DNA of 64,000 bases from Pseudonocardiales bacterium (GTDB lineage Bacteria > Actinomycetota > Actinomycetes > Mycobacteriales > Pseudonocardiaceae), in NCBI GenBank assembly GCA_023252195.1, contig JAHEXI010000003.1, positions 62,001 through 126,000 on the forward strand. Reading direction: 5' to 3'. Made by a program: the position numbers and the translations under genes. The notes below the pieces were generated by a model. It saw only the letters and a list, made by a program, of their open reading frames with translations. It was not told the origin of the DNA and made no database searches. Shown in pieces: positions 56,765 through 64,000 of the stretch; within the stretch, counting starts at the first letter, position 1, and every line of letters begins with the position of its first letter.

Positions 56765-57778
56765 GTGACCAGGTCGACATCCGAGCAGGTCGCCGGCGTG
56801 GAGCTGGCTGACCCCGCGCTGCGCGCCGCCCTGGAGCGCGGTTTGACCCAGGTCGAGGAGCTGCTGCATCGGGAGGTGCAAAGCGAGTTCCGCTTTCTCA
56901 CTGAGGCCTCGCTGCACCTGGTCGACGCCGGTGGCAAGCGGTTCCGGCCGCTGTTCACCTTGCTCGCCGGCCAGTTCGGGCCGGACAACGGGCGGCCGCA
57001 GGATGTAGTGCGCGCGGCCGCGGTGGTGGAGCTGGTCCATCTGGCCACGCTCTACCACGACGACGTGATGGACGAGGCCACCATGCGCCGCGGGGCGGTG
57101 AGCGCCAACGCCCGGTGGGACAACACCGTCGCGATCCTCACCGGCGACTTCCTGTTCGCGCACGCCTCCCGGCTCGTCGCAGACCTCGGGCCGGACGCGG
57201 TGCGGATCATCGCCAGCACCTTCGCCGAGCTGGTCACCGGCCAGATGCGCGAAACCATGGGTCCCGCCGAGGGCACCGACCCGGTGGCGCACTACCTGGC
57301 GGTGATCGCGGAGAAGACCGGTTCGCTGATCGCCACCGCGGGCCGGTATGGCGCGATGTTCTCCGGTGCCCCCCAGGAGCGCATCGACGCGCTGCGCCGG
57401 TTCGGCGAGAAGATCGGCACCGTATTCCAGATCTCCGACGACATCATCGACATCGCCTCGCCATCCGCCGAGTCCGGCAAGACGCCGGGAACCGACCTGC
57501 GGGAGGGGGTCCGCACCCTGCCGATGCTCTACGCGCTCGCTGAGGACGGCCCCGGGGTCGATCGACTCCGGGTGCTGCTGGCCGCCCCGCTGACTGACGA
57601 CACGCTCATCGCGGAGGCGTTGTGGTTGCTGCGTGAGTCACCCGGGCTGGATCGGGCGATGCGCACGCTGCGCTCCTACACCGACTCCGCTCGCGCTGAA
57701 CTCACCGTGCTGCCTGACTGCCCCGCCCGTGACGCCCTAGCCTCGGTCACCGACTACCTAGCCGCCCGCACCGGCTGA
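56765..57778 (+). CDS. Polyprenyl diphosphate synthase (menaquinone side chain)
   Basis: This 337-residue trans-prenyltransferase has both aspartate-rich motifs: DDVMD in LYHDDVMDEATMRRG, and DDIID near residue 220. A small residue pattern before the first motif (VVELVHLATL) suggests a long chain product. It starts 4 nt after the nuoN stop, so it is co-transcribed with the nuo operon. By synteny it is GrcC1-like and probably supplies the menaquinone tail. Product length cannot be read reliably. Confidence 0.93.
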   Translation: MTRSTSEQVAGVELADPALRAALERGLTQVEELLHREVQSEFRFLTEASLHLVDAGGKRFRPLFTLLAGQFGPDNGRPQDVVRAAAVVELVHLATLYHDDVMDEATMRRGAVSANARWDNTVAILTGDFLFAHASRLVADLGPDAVRIIASTFAELVTGQMRETMGPAEGTDPVAHYLAVIAEKTGSLIATAGRYGAMFSGAPQERIDALRRFGEKIGTVFQISDDIIDIASPSAESGKTPGTDLREGVRTLPMLYALAEDGPGVDRLRVLLAAPLTDDTLIAEALWLLRESPGLDRAMRTLRSYTDSARAELTVLPDCPARDALASVTDYLAARTG

Positions 57779-57851
57779 CCGGGCCTCGCCTCGCGGCCTG
57801 CCGCCGTCACTGTTCGTGACCGTCGAGGAAGGACTGTCGTCGCGTACGTAT

Positions 57852-57896
57852 GTGCCACTAACGGCAACTTTCCGCCAAAGTTGCCGTGTGCGGCAC
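57852..57896. repeat. Hairpin repeat after the polyprenyl synthase gene
   Basis: An inner stem of ten pairs (CGGCAACTTT/AAAGTTGCCG, loop CCGCC) and an outer GTGCC/GGCAC stem lie between the polyprenyl synthase and the convergent enoyl-CoA hydratase genes. It could be a shared terminator or a dispersed repeat; no T-run is present. Confidence 0.7.
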
Positions 57897-57909
57897 GTTT
57901 GCAGCGGAT

Positions 57910-58680
57910 CTACCCATCTATCCGTGGGGCTGGCGGGATTAATGAGGCCAGTGAGGCCAGCTGGGGGGCCGTCTCATAGGCCACCGCGTCGGCGTGTTCG
58001 GCCATCGTCGCGGTGGTCCGCAGGGCGGCCTTGGTGACGATAAGGAGGTCGCGGGGAGCCGCTGCGGCCCGGCGTGCGAGGCCCACGGCGGCGGCTACCA
58101 CCGCCTCGTGTGCGGCGGGAGAGCGGGGGTCACCGTCGACTTCGACCAGGCGGAAGGCCAGGCCGGTCCGCACCGCCTCCTGGGCGTCGAGCGGCTCGCC
58201 GAACAGGGCCATCGCCGCGGCGATCTGGGGACCAACGGCGCGCTGCGCCAGCCACGTCATGCCACCGCCGGGATGGATGCCCAGCTGCAGGAAGCGCGCG
58301 TCGAACAACGCGCCCGGGCCGACCAGGCGCAGGTCGCAGGCCAACGCCAGGTTGAGCCCGGCGCCCACCGCAGGCCCGTTGACGGCGGCGATGGTGGGCA
58401 CCGTGGCGTTCGCGACGGCGAGAAATCCGGCGTAGATGCGGTGCAGGTCAGCCTCGGAGCCCGACTGACCAGCAGCGGCCAGCGCACTCAGATCACCTCC
58501 GGCGCAGAATGCCGGCGGCGCGCCGGTGATCACGATGGCGTGCACGGAGTCGTCGTGGTCGCACGCCGCGACCGCCTGCGCCAGCAGGTCGGACAGCTCG
58601 AGGCTCAACGCGTTTCGCCGTTCCCGATCGACCACCATCACCACAGCCACCCCGCCGCGACGCTGCACCAAAACATCCAT
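57910..58680 (-). CDS. Enoyl-CoA hydratase/isomerase family protein
   Basis: The 256-residue crotonase-fold protein has oxyanion-hole segments APPAFCAGGDLSALAAAG and NGPAVGAGLNLALACDLRL. Residues HPGGGMTWLAQRAVG follow, as in the family. It adds a double bond-type hydration or isomerisation to an acyl-CoA; substrate unknown. ATG 58680 is assigned because the coding pattern stops there; the ribosome binding site is weak. Its gene is opposite to the neighbouring respiratory genes. Confidence 0.9.
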   Translation of the reverse strand: MDVLVQRRGGVAVVMVVDRERRNALSLELSDLLAQAVAACDHDDSVHAIVITGAPPAFCAGGDLSALAAAGQSGSEADLHRIYAGFLAVANATVPTIAAVNGPAVGAGLNLALACDLRLVGPGALFDARFLQLGIHPGGGMTWLAQRAVGPQIAAAMALFGEPLDAQEAVRTGLAFRLVEVDGDPRSPAAHEAVVAAAVGLARRAAAAPRDLLIVTKAALRTTATMAEHADAVAYETAPQLASLASLIPPAPRIDG

Positions 58681-58700
58681 GTTGTTCAGTCTCTCGTGTC

Positions 58701-58764
58701 CGCGTTCTGGATGCAGACCGCCCTTATTCGTGCCCTGTTCAGCGCAGTCTGCATCCAGAACGCG
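58701..58764. repeat. Palindromic repeat, family C
   Basis: Perfect 18-bp arms CGCGTTCTGGATGCAGAC and GTCTGCATCCAGAACGCG enclose 28 bp. It lies between the divergent enoyl-CoA hydratase and htpX genes, a promoter region for both. It is unrelated in sequence to families A and B. Confidence 0.92.
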
Positions 58765-58847
58765 CAACGACGGGCGACGGAACCCGACGGCCGGGCGGCG
58801 CGTTGAGCTGAGTGGAGCGGGAACACGCCGCGGGAGGCTGATGGACT

Positions 58848-59714
58848 GTGCACAACCACGTCAATGGGCTGAAGACCGCGCTGCTGCTCGGCGGGTTGTC
58901 GGCGCTGGTGGTGCTGATCGGTTGGTTCTTCGGGCGCAGCGGGGTATTCATCGCGCTGGTGTTCGTGGTCGGGATGAACGCCTACGCCTACTTCAACTCG
59001 GACAAGCTGGCGTTGCGCACCATGCACGCGCGCCCGGTGTCCGAGCCCGAGCAGCCGATGATGTACCGAATCGTGCGGGAGCTGGCCACTGACGCGCGCC
59101 AACCGATGCCGCGGCTGTACCTCAGCCCCACCCAGGCACCCAATGCCTTTGCCACCGGCCGCAACCCGCGGCACGCTGCGGTGTGCTGCACCGTCGGGAT
59201 CCTCGAGCTGCTGAATGAGCGTGAATTGCGCGGCGTACTCGCCCACGAGCTGTCACACGTCTACAACCGAGACATCCTCATCTCCTCGGTTGCCGGGGCA
59301 CTGGCCGGCATGGTGACGGCACTATCGAACCTGGCGATCTTCGCGGGTCTGTTCGGCGGCGGCAACAACGACCGTTCCAATCCCCTCGCCATGATCCTCA
59401 TTGCGTTGCTCGGCCCGATCGCGGCCGGCATCGTGCAGATGGCGGTCAGCCGGTCGCGGGAATATCAGGCTGACGCCTCGGGCGCGGAGCGCACCGGGGA
59501 CCCGCTGGCGCTGGCCAGCGCGCTGCGCAAACTGGAGCGCGGCACTGCGGCCGCGCCACTCGCCCCGGCGCCTGCCGTGGTCGCGCAGTCCCACTTGATG
59601 ATCGCCAACCCGTTCCGGCCGGGCGACGGTGCGGCGCGGTTGTTCTCCACCCACCCGCCGATCGCCGACCGGGTGCACCGCTTGGAGGACATGGCACGGC
59701 GCCAGCTGCCCTGA
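58848..59714 (+). CDS. htpX: M48 zinc metalloprotease HtpX
   Basis: The 288-residue membrane protease has two N-terminal helices, the zinc-binding [10 protein letters not shown] (133-142) and a third ligand glutamate in [14 protein letters not shown]. It degrades damaged membrane proteins under stress. GTG 58848 has GGGAGG 10 nt upstream. Next to polyprenyl synthase as Rv0562-Rv0563 in M. tuberculosis, separated here by the inverted enoyl-CoA hydratase. Confidence 0.95.
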   Translation: MHNHVNGLKTALLLGGLSALVVLIGWFFGRSGVFIALVFVVGMNAYAYFNSDKLALRTMHARPVSEPEQPMMYRIVRELATDARQPMPRLYLSPTQAPNAFATGRNPRHAAVCCTVGILELLNERELRGVLAHELSHVYNRDILISSVAGALAGMVTALSNLAIFAGLFGGGNNDRSNPLAMILIALLGPIAAGIVQMAVSRSREYQADASGAERTGDPLALASALRKLERGTAAAPLAPAPAVVAQSHLMIANPFRPGDGAARLFSTHPPIADRVHRLEDMARRQLP

Positions 59715-59723
59715 GACGCTGCG

Positions 59724-60596
59724 TCAGCCAATGGTGCGGGCGATGTCCATCACGTACTGACCGTAACCGGATTTCGCCAACGACCGGCCCAGCGCGTAGC
59801 AGGCGTCGGCGTCGATGTAACCCATCCGCAGCGCGATCTCCTCCAGGCAGGCGATCCGCACGCCTTGGCGGTGTTCCAGTACCTGGACGAACTGGCCGGC
59901 CTCCAGCAGCGACTCATGGGTTCCGGTGTCCAGCCAGGCGAACCCGCGGCCCAGATCGAGCAAGGTCGCCCTACCTTGGCGCAGGTAGTGCGCGTTGATG
60001 TCGGTGATCTCCAGCTCGCCGCGCGCCGACGGGGTCAGCGAGCGAGCAACCTTCACCACGTCGTTGTCGTAGAAATACAGGCCGGTGATCGCTTTGTTCG
60101 AGCGGGGAGCTGCCGGCTTCTCTTCGATGGAGATCAACTTGCCGGTGCCGTCCACCTCGCCGACGCCGTAGCGCTGCGGGTCCTTGACCGGGTACCCGAA
60201 CAGCACACACCCGTCCAAGCCGGCCACACACTGCCGGAGCCGGCTGGAGAAGCCGGGACCGTAGAAGATGTTGTCACCCAGCACGAGCGCGACCGGGTCG
60301 TTGGCGATGAACTCCGCGCCGATCACGAAAGCCTCGGCCAGGCCGTTGGGTTCGGCCTGCTCGGCGTAGCTCAGCCGCAGCCCCAGGGTGGCGCCGTCAC
60401 CGAGCAGACGACGGAACAGGGGCAGGTCAGCTGGAGCAGAGATGATCAGGATCTGCCGGATCCCGGCCAGCATGAGCACTGAAAGGGGGTAGTACACCAT
60501 CGGCTTGTCGTACACCGGCAGCAGCTGCTTGCAGACGGCCTGGGTGATCGGATACAGCCGGGTGCCGCTGCCGCCGGCCAACACGATGCCCTTCAC
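59724..60596 (-). CDS. rfbA: Glucose-1-phosphate thymidylyltransferase
   Basis: This 290-residue enzyme makes dTDP-glucose, the first step of dTDP-rhamnose and other deoxysugar pathways. It shows [39 protein letters not shown] and [14 protein letters not shown] 60596 gives the usual MKGIVLAGG terminus; GTG 60602 would add two residues. Its rfbB-D partners are not nearby. Confidence 0.96.
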   Translation of the reverse strand: MKGIVLAGGSGTRLYPITQAVCKQLLPVYDKPMVYYPLSVLMLAGIRQILIISAPADLPLFRRLLGDGATLGLRLSYAEQAEPNGLAEAFVIGAEFIANDPVALVLGDNIFYGPGFSSRLRQCVAGLDGCVLFGYPVKDPQRYGVGEVDGTGKLISIEEKPAAPRSNKAITGLYFYDNDVVKVARSLTPSARGELEITDINAHYLRQGRATLLDLGRGFAWLDTGTHESLLEAGQFVQVLEHRQGVRIACLEEIALRMGYIDADACYALGRSLAKSGYGQYVMDIARTIG

Positions 60597-60679
60597 TGGC
60601 ACCAGTGTCCGGGACCGGTTTGGTTGCGGTCAGGCCGGGTAGACAACCAGTGGTCCGCACGAACACATCGGGAGGAATC

Positions 60680-60850
60680 ATGGGAAAGCATCCGCGTATT
60701 GGCCTGTTGCTCGGTGCGGCCGCGTGCCTCCTGGCGGTGCTGTTCGACTGGATCATCGTGGAGCTCAAGGGCAACCCGGCTAAGGAACAATCAGTGCCGA
60801 TCCCCTTGCCAGCGGCCGAACCCGCGACCGCAGCCCCGTATACCGCTTGA
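60680..60850 (+). CDS. Small single-helix membrane protein
   Basis: The 56-residue product has a basic start (MGKHPRIG), one helix (LLLGAAACLLAVLFDWIIV) and a Pro/Ala-rich tail. GGAGG is 4 nt before ATG 60680. It is divergent from rfbA. The family is not recognised, but the site and composition are convincing. Confidence 0.6.
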   Translation: MGKHPRIGLLLGAAACLLAVLFDWIIVELKGNPAKEQSVPIPLPAAEPATAAPYTA

Positions 60851-60871
60851 GGATCGGACCTCGCGGTACGG

Positions 60872-61138
60872 CTAGTCGTCCTCGGTCCTCTGGATTTCCA
60901 CCACGACGATCGTGTCTTCTGTCACCACGATGCCGGGCTCCGTGGTGCCCATCGCGAGGTTTTCCAGGGCGCCAGCCAGGGTCTGCGCGAAACGTCGCAC
61001 GTCATCCGCGGTCATCGTCATGCGCGAGCACACTTCACCCTCGACTGTCTTGACCGTGATCGTGTGCAGTCGGGTGTCTGGGCTGTGCTCGAAGTGCCAG
61101 ACATGGCCGTCTGCCATCCGGAGCGGTTTGGGATCCAC
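60872..61138 (-). CDS. Hypothetical protein
   Basis: The 88-residue beta-rich protein contains DGHVWHFEHSPDTRLHTITV and ends in an acidic strand pattern (GIVVTEDTIVVVEIQRTEDD). GTG 61138 is the most plausible start; ATG 61117 and the longer frame to 61264 are alternatives. It is convergent with the small membrane protein. No family is recognised. Confidence 0.55.
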   Translation of the reverse strand: MDPKPLRMADGHVWHFEHSPDTRLHTITVKTVEGEVCSRMTMTADDVRRFAQTLAGALENLAMGTTEPGIVVTEDTIVVVEIQRTEDD

Positions 61139-61281
61139 GCTGGCTAGTGTCCTTGTACCCCACCAACGGATGTCAAGGGCAGCACCGCACCGCAGCGCAC
61201 CGCGGCCGCGACCGGTTGCGGCCCGAATGGTCCCTACCACGCTTCCCCGCGGCAGGGCAAACACAACCGCAGGAGCTGAAC

Positions 61282-61437
61282 ATGACCGAACCCGGGAATA
61301 AGGAGCAGCACGGCGAAGGCTCCCAGACCGCTGACGAAGGTGCGGAGGACGAGCGCATCAACGATCCGCTCACACGAACCGATGTGAAGGCCCCTCGTGT
61401 TCCCTTCGGATCCCAGCCGTCGCCGGAGGAGTCATAG
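61282..61437 (+). CDS. Small acidic hydrophilic protein
   Basis: The 51-residue product is unusually rich in Glu, Asp, Gly and Pro and lacks hydrophobic segments, so it is probably disordered. AGGAG is 6 nt before ATG 61282, and the frame ends just before yajQ on the opposite strand. Function is unknown. Confidence 0.5.
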   Translation: MTEPGNKEQHGEGSQTADEGAEDERINDPLTRTDVKAPRVPFGSQPSPEES

Positions 61438-61455
61438 ATCTTGGCGCTGGGAAAG

Positions 61456-61947
61456 TCACCGGTAGTTGGTGAACTGCAGGGCGACGCCGAAGTCGCGGCC
61501 TTTCAACAGAGCGATGACGGCTTGCAGGTCGTCCTTCTTCTTGCCCGAGACGCGAAGCTGGTCACCTTGGATCTGGGCCTGCACGCCCTTGAGCTTCTCG
61601 TCCCGGACCGCCTTGGCGATCTCCTTGGCTTTGTCCTGGCTGATGCCCTGCAGGATACGTCCCGTGGTCCGGTAGACCTTGCCCGAGATGGCCGGCTCGT
61701 CGACCTCGAAGGACTTCAGCGAGATGCCCCGCTTGACCAGCTTGCCTTGGACGACGTCGATGGCGGCGCGGCAACGCTCCTCGGTCTCCGCCTCAATCGT
61801 GATCGCCTCGTCACCGGTCCAGGTCGCCTTCGCCCCGGTGCCTCGGAAGTCGAACCGGGTCGAGAGCTCCTTGACCGCCTGATTAAGCGCGTTGTCCACT
61901 TCCTGCCGATCGACCTTGCTGACCACATCGAACGACGGATCCGCCAT
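61456..61947 (-). CDS. YajQ family nucleotide-binding protein
   Basis: The 163-residue protein of two similar domains is clearly Yaj[34 protein letters not shown] and the terminus [15 protein letters not shown]. Relatives bind tRNA, GTP or cyclic-di-GMP. It is downstream of htpX as in mycobacteria (Rv0563-Rv0566c). Confidence 0.95.
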   Translation of the reverse strand: MADPSFDVVSKVDRQEVDNALNQAVKELSTRFDFRGTGAKATWTGDEAITIEAETEERCRAAIDVVQGKLVKRGISLKSFEVDEPAISGKVYRTTGRILQGISQDKAKEIAKAVRDEKLKGVQAQIQGDQLRVSGKKKDDLQAVIALLKGRDFGVALQFTNYR

Positions 61948-62054
61948 CGCAGCCTCCTCCCGTTGAGCCGGTGCCGACCTTACCCGTCAGGCCCGTTCCG
62001 CATCGACGTCACGGGCTGTGTATCGTGACTACCGGCCGGTGCACCCGGCCTCCA

Positions 62055-62137
62055 GGCGGGTTGCCCGAGCGGCCAATGGGAGCGGACTGTAAATCCGTCG
62101 GCTGATGCCTTCCAAGGTTCGAATCCTTGACCCGCCA
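62055..62137 (+). tRNA. tRNA-Tyr (GTA)
   Basis: The 83-nt sequence folds as a class II tRNA with acceptor pairs GGCGGGT/ACCCGCC, D-arm GCCCGAGCGGCCAATGGG region, anticodon loop CTGTAAA with GTA at 62089-62091, a long variable arm and the T-loop GGTTCGAATCC. The CCA end is not encoded (ACCC follows). The long variable arm and GTA anticodon are diagnostic for bacterial tRNA-Tyr. Confidence 0.97.
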
Positions 62138-62224
62138 CCCAGCAGGACTAGAACCCGACCAGCGCGAACACGGTCGTGGGCCGATCTTCGCTGTGTCCGG
62201 CGCTGTCTGCCTGTCGGAGAAGTC

Positions 62225-62416
62225 GCCACCTTGGATGCGAGGGAACGCGATCGGTCCTCGCCAGCCGGCAAGGGCGTCCGGGGCGCCAGGTAGGCCGTAG
62301 GCCCCCTGCCGGGTCCACACGTCGGTGTTGCTAAGCGCGGCGGCCGCGACCTGCACCAGCACCTCGCCGAGACCGGGGTGCGATACCGAGTAGATGTCGT
62401 TCGGCGGACTACCCAC
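62225..62416 (-). pseudogene. N-terminal remnant of a zinc-type alcohol dehydrogenase (MDR) gene
   Basis: On the minus strand the frame reads GLGEVLVQVAAAALSNTDVW and APDALAGWRGPIAFPRIQGG, the N-terminal GroES-like region of MDR alcohol dehydrogenases or quinone reductases. Similarity stops near 62225, 90 bp from the tRNA-Tyr gene, and the rest of the protein is absent. It is a fragment next to a tRNA, a common scar of integration or excision. The rest of 62138-62558 shows no other gene. Confidence 0.65.
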
Positions 62417-62558
62417 AGATCACGACCAGATCGCGAGGTGGAGTCAGAGTGCTGCCTTGCAAAGGTCCGGCCTGTAACACCCCGTGCGCTGGGAAGCGTT
62501 CTCATGCACGGTCAGTGAGATACTGTCCGCCATCACCCCTGGTTGTCCGTGAGTCCCC

Positions 62559-63690
62559 GTGCGAACGGGCACGCTAGGGGCACGGACCAAGACCATCGGC
62601 TCGCGGGGTTGTGCTCGTTCCGGCCGCGCGCAAGCCGACTCGGCCCTGTTTCAGTCACCGACGCAGTATCCTGGATTTCCCGGTCTGGGTCATGGCGCGG
62701 TGGTCAGCGGCGACTTTAACGGTGACGGCTCTCCCGACCTTGCGGTCGCCGATCTTGCGGCGGGCGGTGTGCGGGTACTGCTCAATCGGTGCGATGGCAG
62801 CTTCGCGCCCGCTGCGTTCTATCCGACGGGCGCGGGAGCGGCGGCGGTGACGGCGGCCGACTTTACTGGCCACGGCCACATCGACCTGGTCGTGGCCAAC
62901 ATGCTGGATTCCACCGTGGTCCTGCTGACCAATCGAGGAGATGGCACCTTCATCCGAGGAGCGACCAATCCCACTAGTCCTCTTCCGGGGCGAATCCTGA
63001 CCGCCGACTTCAACGGCGACGGCCGACGCGACCTCCGCGCCGACGGACAACGTTGTGGTCCTTCTCAACCAGGGAGGCGGCCGATTCGTTCGGTCACAAA
63101 CTCTCACGGTGGGCATCGGCCTCAACCTAATTGGCTTGGTCGCCTCGATGGACACCGCCGACGTGAACGGCGATCATCGACCGGACCTACTGGTCGTTGA
63201 TCAACTTCGAGGGGTCGTCGTGCTCATCGGCCGCGGCAATGGGACCTTCACACGAGGCGCCATCCTGCCGATTCACCTGTTCGAAAGCCCAGCCGTGGGC
63301 GACCTCAACCACGATGGCATCGTCGATGTTGCGATACCGGATACCTTCCGAAACTCGGTCGCAGTCTTCCTGGGACGAGGCGACGGCACCTTCGCCCCGC
63401 CTATCGTCTCCACCGTCAATCTGCGTCCAGGGCTCGCACCGACGCTTACCCCCGAGGCTGCGATCGCTGACTTCAACGGCGACGGAGATCCGGACCTCAT
63501 CGTTAGCGGTGGTACCGACAGAATGGTCCACATCATGCTCGGCGACGGTACGGGACAGTTCACCACCACCGAGAGTTACCCCGCGCAAATCGCCCGTACG
63601 ATCGTGGTTGACGACTTCAACCACGACGGACGACCCGATCTCGCCATCACTCAGGCACTCGGCGGAACGGAAGTTCTGCTGCACAACTGA
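62559..63690 (+). pseudogene. FG-GAP/VCBS repeat (seven-bladed propeller) protein with a frameshift
   Basis: Two frames together encode seven FG-GAP repeats, each with a calcium-binding D-x-[DN]-x-DG motif: GDFNGDGSPDLAVAD, ADFTGHGHIDLVVAN and ADFNGDGRRDL in the first frame, then ADVNGDHRPDLLVVD, GDLNHDGIVDVAIPD, ADFNGDGDPDLIVSG and DDFNHDGRPDLAITQ in the second. The shift occurs at about 63025-63055, inside the third blade. Seven blades is a complete propeller. The first frame's N-terminus (from GTG 62559) has no signal peptide, so the 5' end may also be damaged. Relatives are secreted or surface binding proteins. It is either a pseudogene or a sequencing error. Confidence 0.75.
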
Positions 63691-63854
63691 CCACTGCCGG
63701 CCCCGCTCCGAATGCCCGGTCCAGGTAGGCCAGGTGGGACCGGGGAGCATCCGGCGTAGGACGATCCCCGGGGACGTCCGAGGGGACGGACAGATTCCCG
63801 CGAGCACTTCTGTGTGAACGCTGGCGCGTGCTGCGGATCTTCCAAGGGCGGACG

Positions 63855-64000
63855 TCAATCTGCCGGACCTCGTTGTTCGACGATGCAGTCAGGCCCGGGG
63901 TAAACGAGCGACTCGTGTCCGTCCGAGAACCGCACCAGGTACGGCGGCTCCCCTTCCGGACCGCGCACTTCTAGGACTTCGCCCACGTGTTCGTGCATGC
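63855..64000 (-). CDS. DUF1918 protein, partial at the window edge
   Basis: The last 47 residues visible read VGEVLEVRGPEGEPPYLVRF, then DGHESLVYPGPDCIVEQ, typical of the C-terminal part of DUF1918 proteins (about 60-70 residues, small SH3-like barrel). An ATG at 63998 could start a shorter version, but the family usually has about 15 more residues, which would lie beyond the window. Bases 63691-63854 hold no recognisable gene. Confidence 0.65.
   Translation of the reverse strand, partial: MHEHVGEVLEVRGPEGEPPYLVRFSDGHESLVYPGPDCIVEQRGPAD

Noticed and set aside
62559-63200. Two separate FG-GAP genes instead of one broken gene
   Set aside because: The repeat register continues across the frame change with no start site, ribosome binding site or stop between them.

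Overview
The window is high-GC, gene-dense actinobacterial DNA. The best fit is the Pseudonocardiales. Supporting signs are the XRE/DUF5753 plus DUF397 regulator pair, NarL-type two-component systems, a PASTA-less Ser/Thr kinase, a PIG-L deacetylase of the mycothiol type, menaquinone genes, many GTG starts, and gene orders shared with Mycobacterium tuberculosis (choD near guaA; chorismate mutase-pcrA-M23 peptidase-sucCD-DUF6350; polyprenyl synthase-htpX-yajQ). No phage, transposase, CRISPR array or rRNA is visible. The only RNA gene found is a tRNA-Tyr.

Layout. 1-7.1 kb holds a GMC oxidoreductase, guaA, a DUF397/XRE pair, and a low-GC patch with gene remnants and a GIY-YIG-like protein. 7.3-17.7 kb is the most distinctive block: one tight run of a small CPHCG protein, MetV-like, MetF, an unusual MidA-like methyltransferase, a core-only MetE, MetK, adenosine kinase, S-adenosylhomocysteine hydrolase, formate-THF ligase and FchA. 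Together these supply almost every step from formate to SAM-dependent methylation and back to homocysteine; only a FolD/MtdA step is absent. After a scar that joins a class I lysyl-tRNA synthetase remnant to a truncated membrane-protein gene (17.8-18.2 kb) come a GAF histidine kinase/response regulator pair, a TetR regulator, a fused homocysteine methyltransferase-MTHFR and a PucR regulator (to 24 kb).

24-30 kb carries a PspC/LiaF-type envelope-stress module with its own two-component system, a Ser/Thr kinase and small membrane proteins. 30-39.3 kb is conserved housekeeping: pcrA, a PIG-L deacetylase, an M23 peptidase, a stand-alone B12-binding protein, sucCD and DUF6350. 39.3-59.7 kb is a menaquinone/respiration block: a MenJ-like reductase, the complete fourteen-gene nuoA-N operon, a polyprenyl diphosphate synthase, an enoyl-CoA hydratase and htpX. 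59.7-64 kb holds rfbA, small genes, yajQ, tRNA-Tyr, an alcohol-dehydrogenase remnant, a frameshifted seven-repeat FG-GAP protein and the edge of a DUF1918 gene.

Dispersed palindromes are a second theme. At least three unrelated families with perfect 10-18 bp arms sit between genes. One of them overlaps the choD stop codon and appears to supply the start codon and first residues of guaA.
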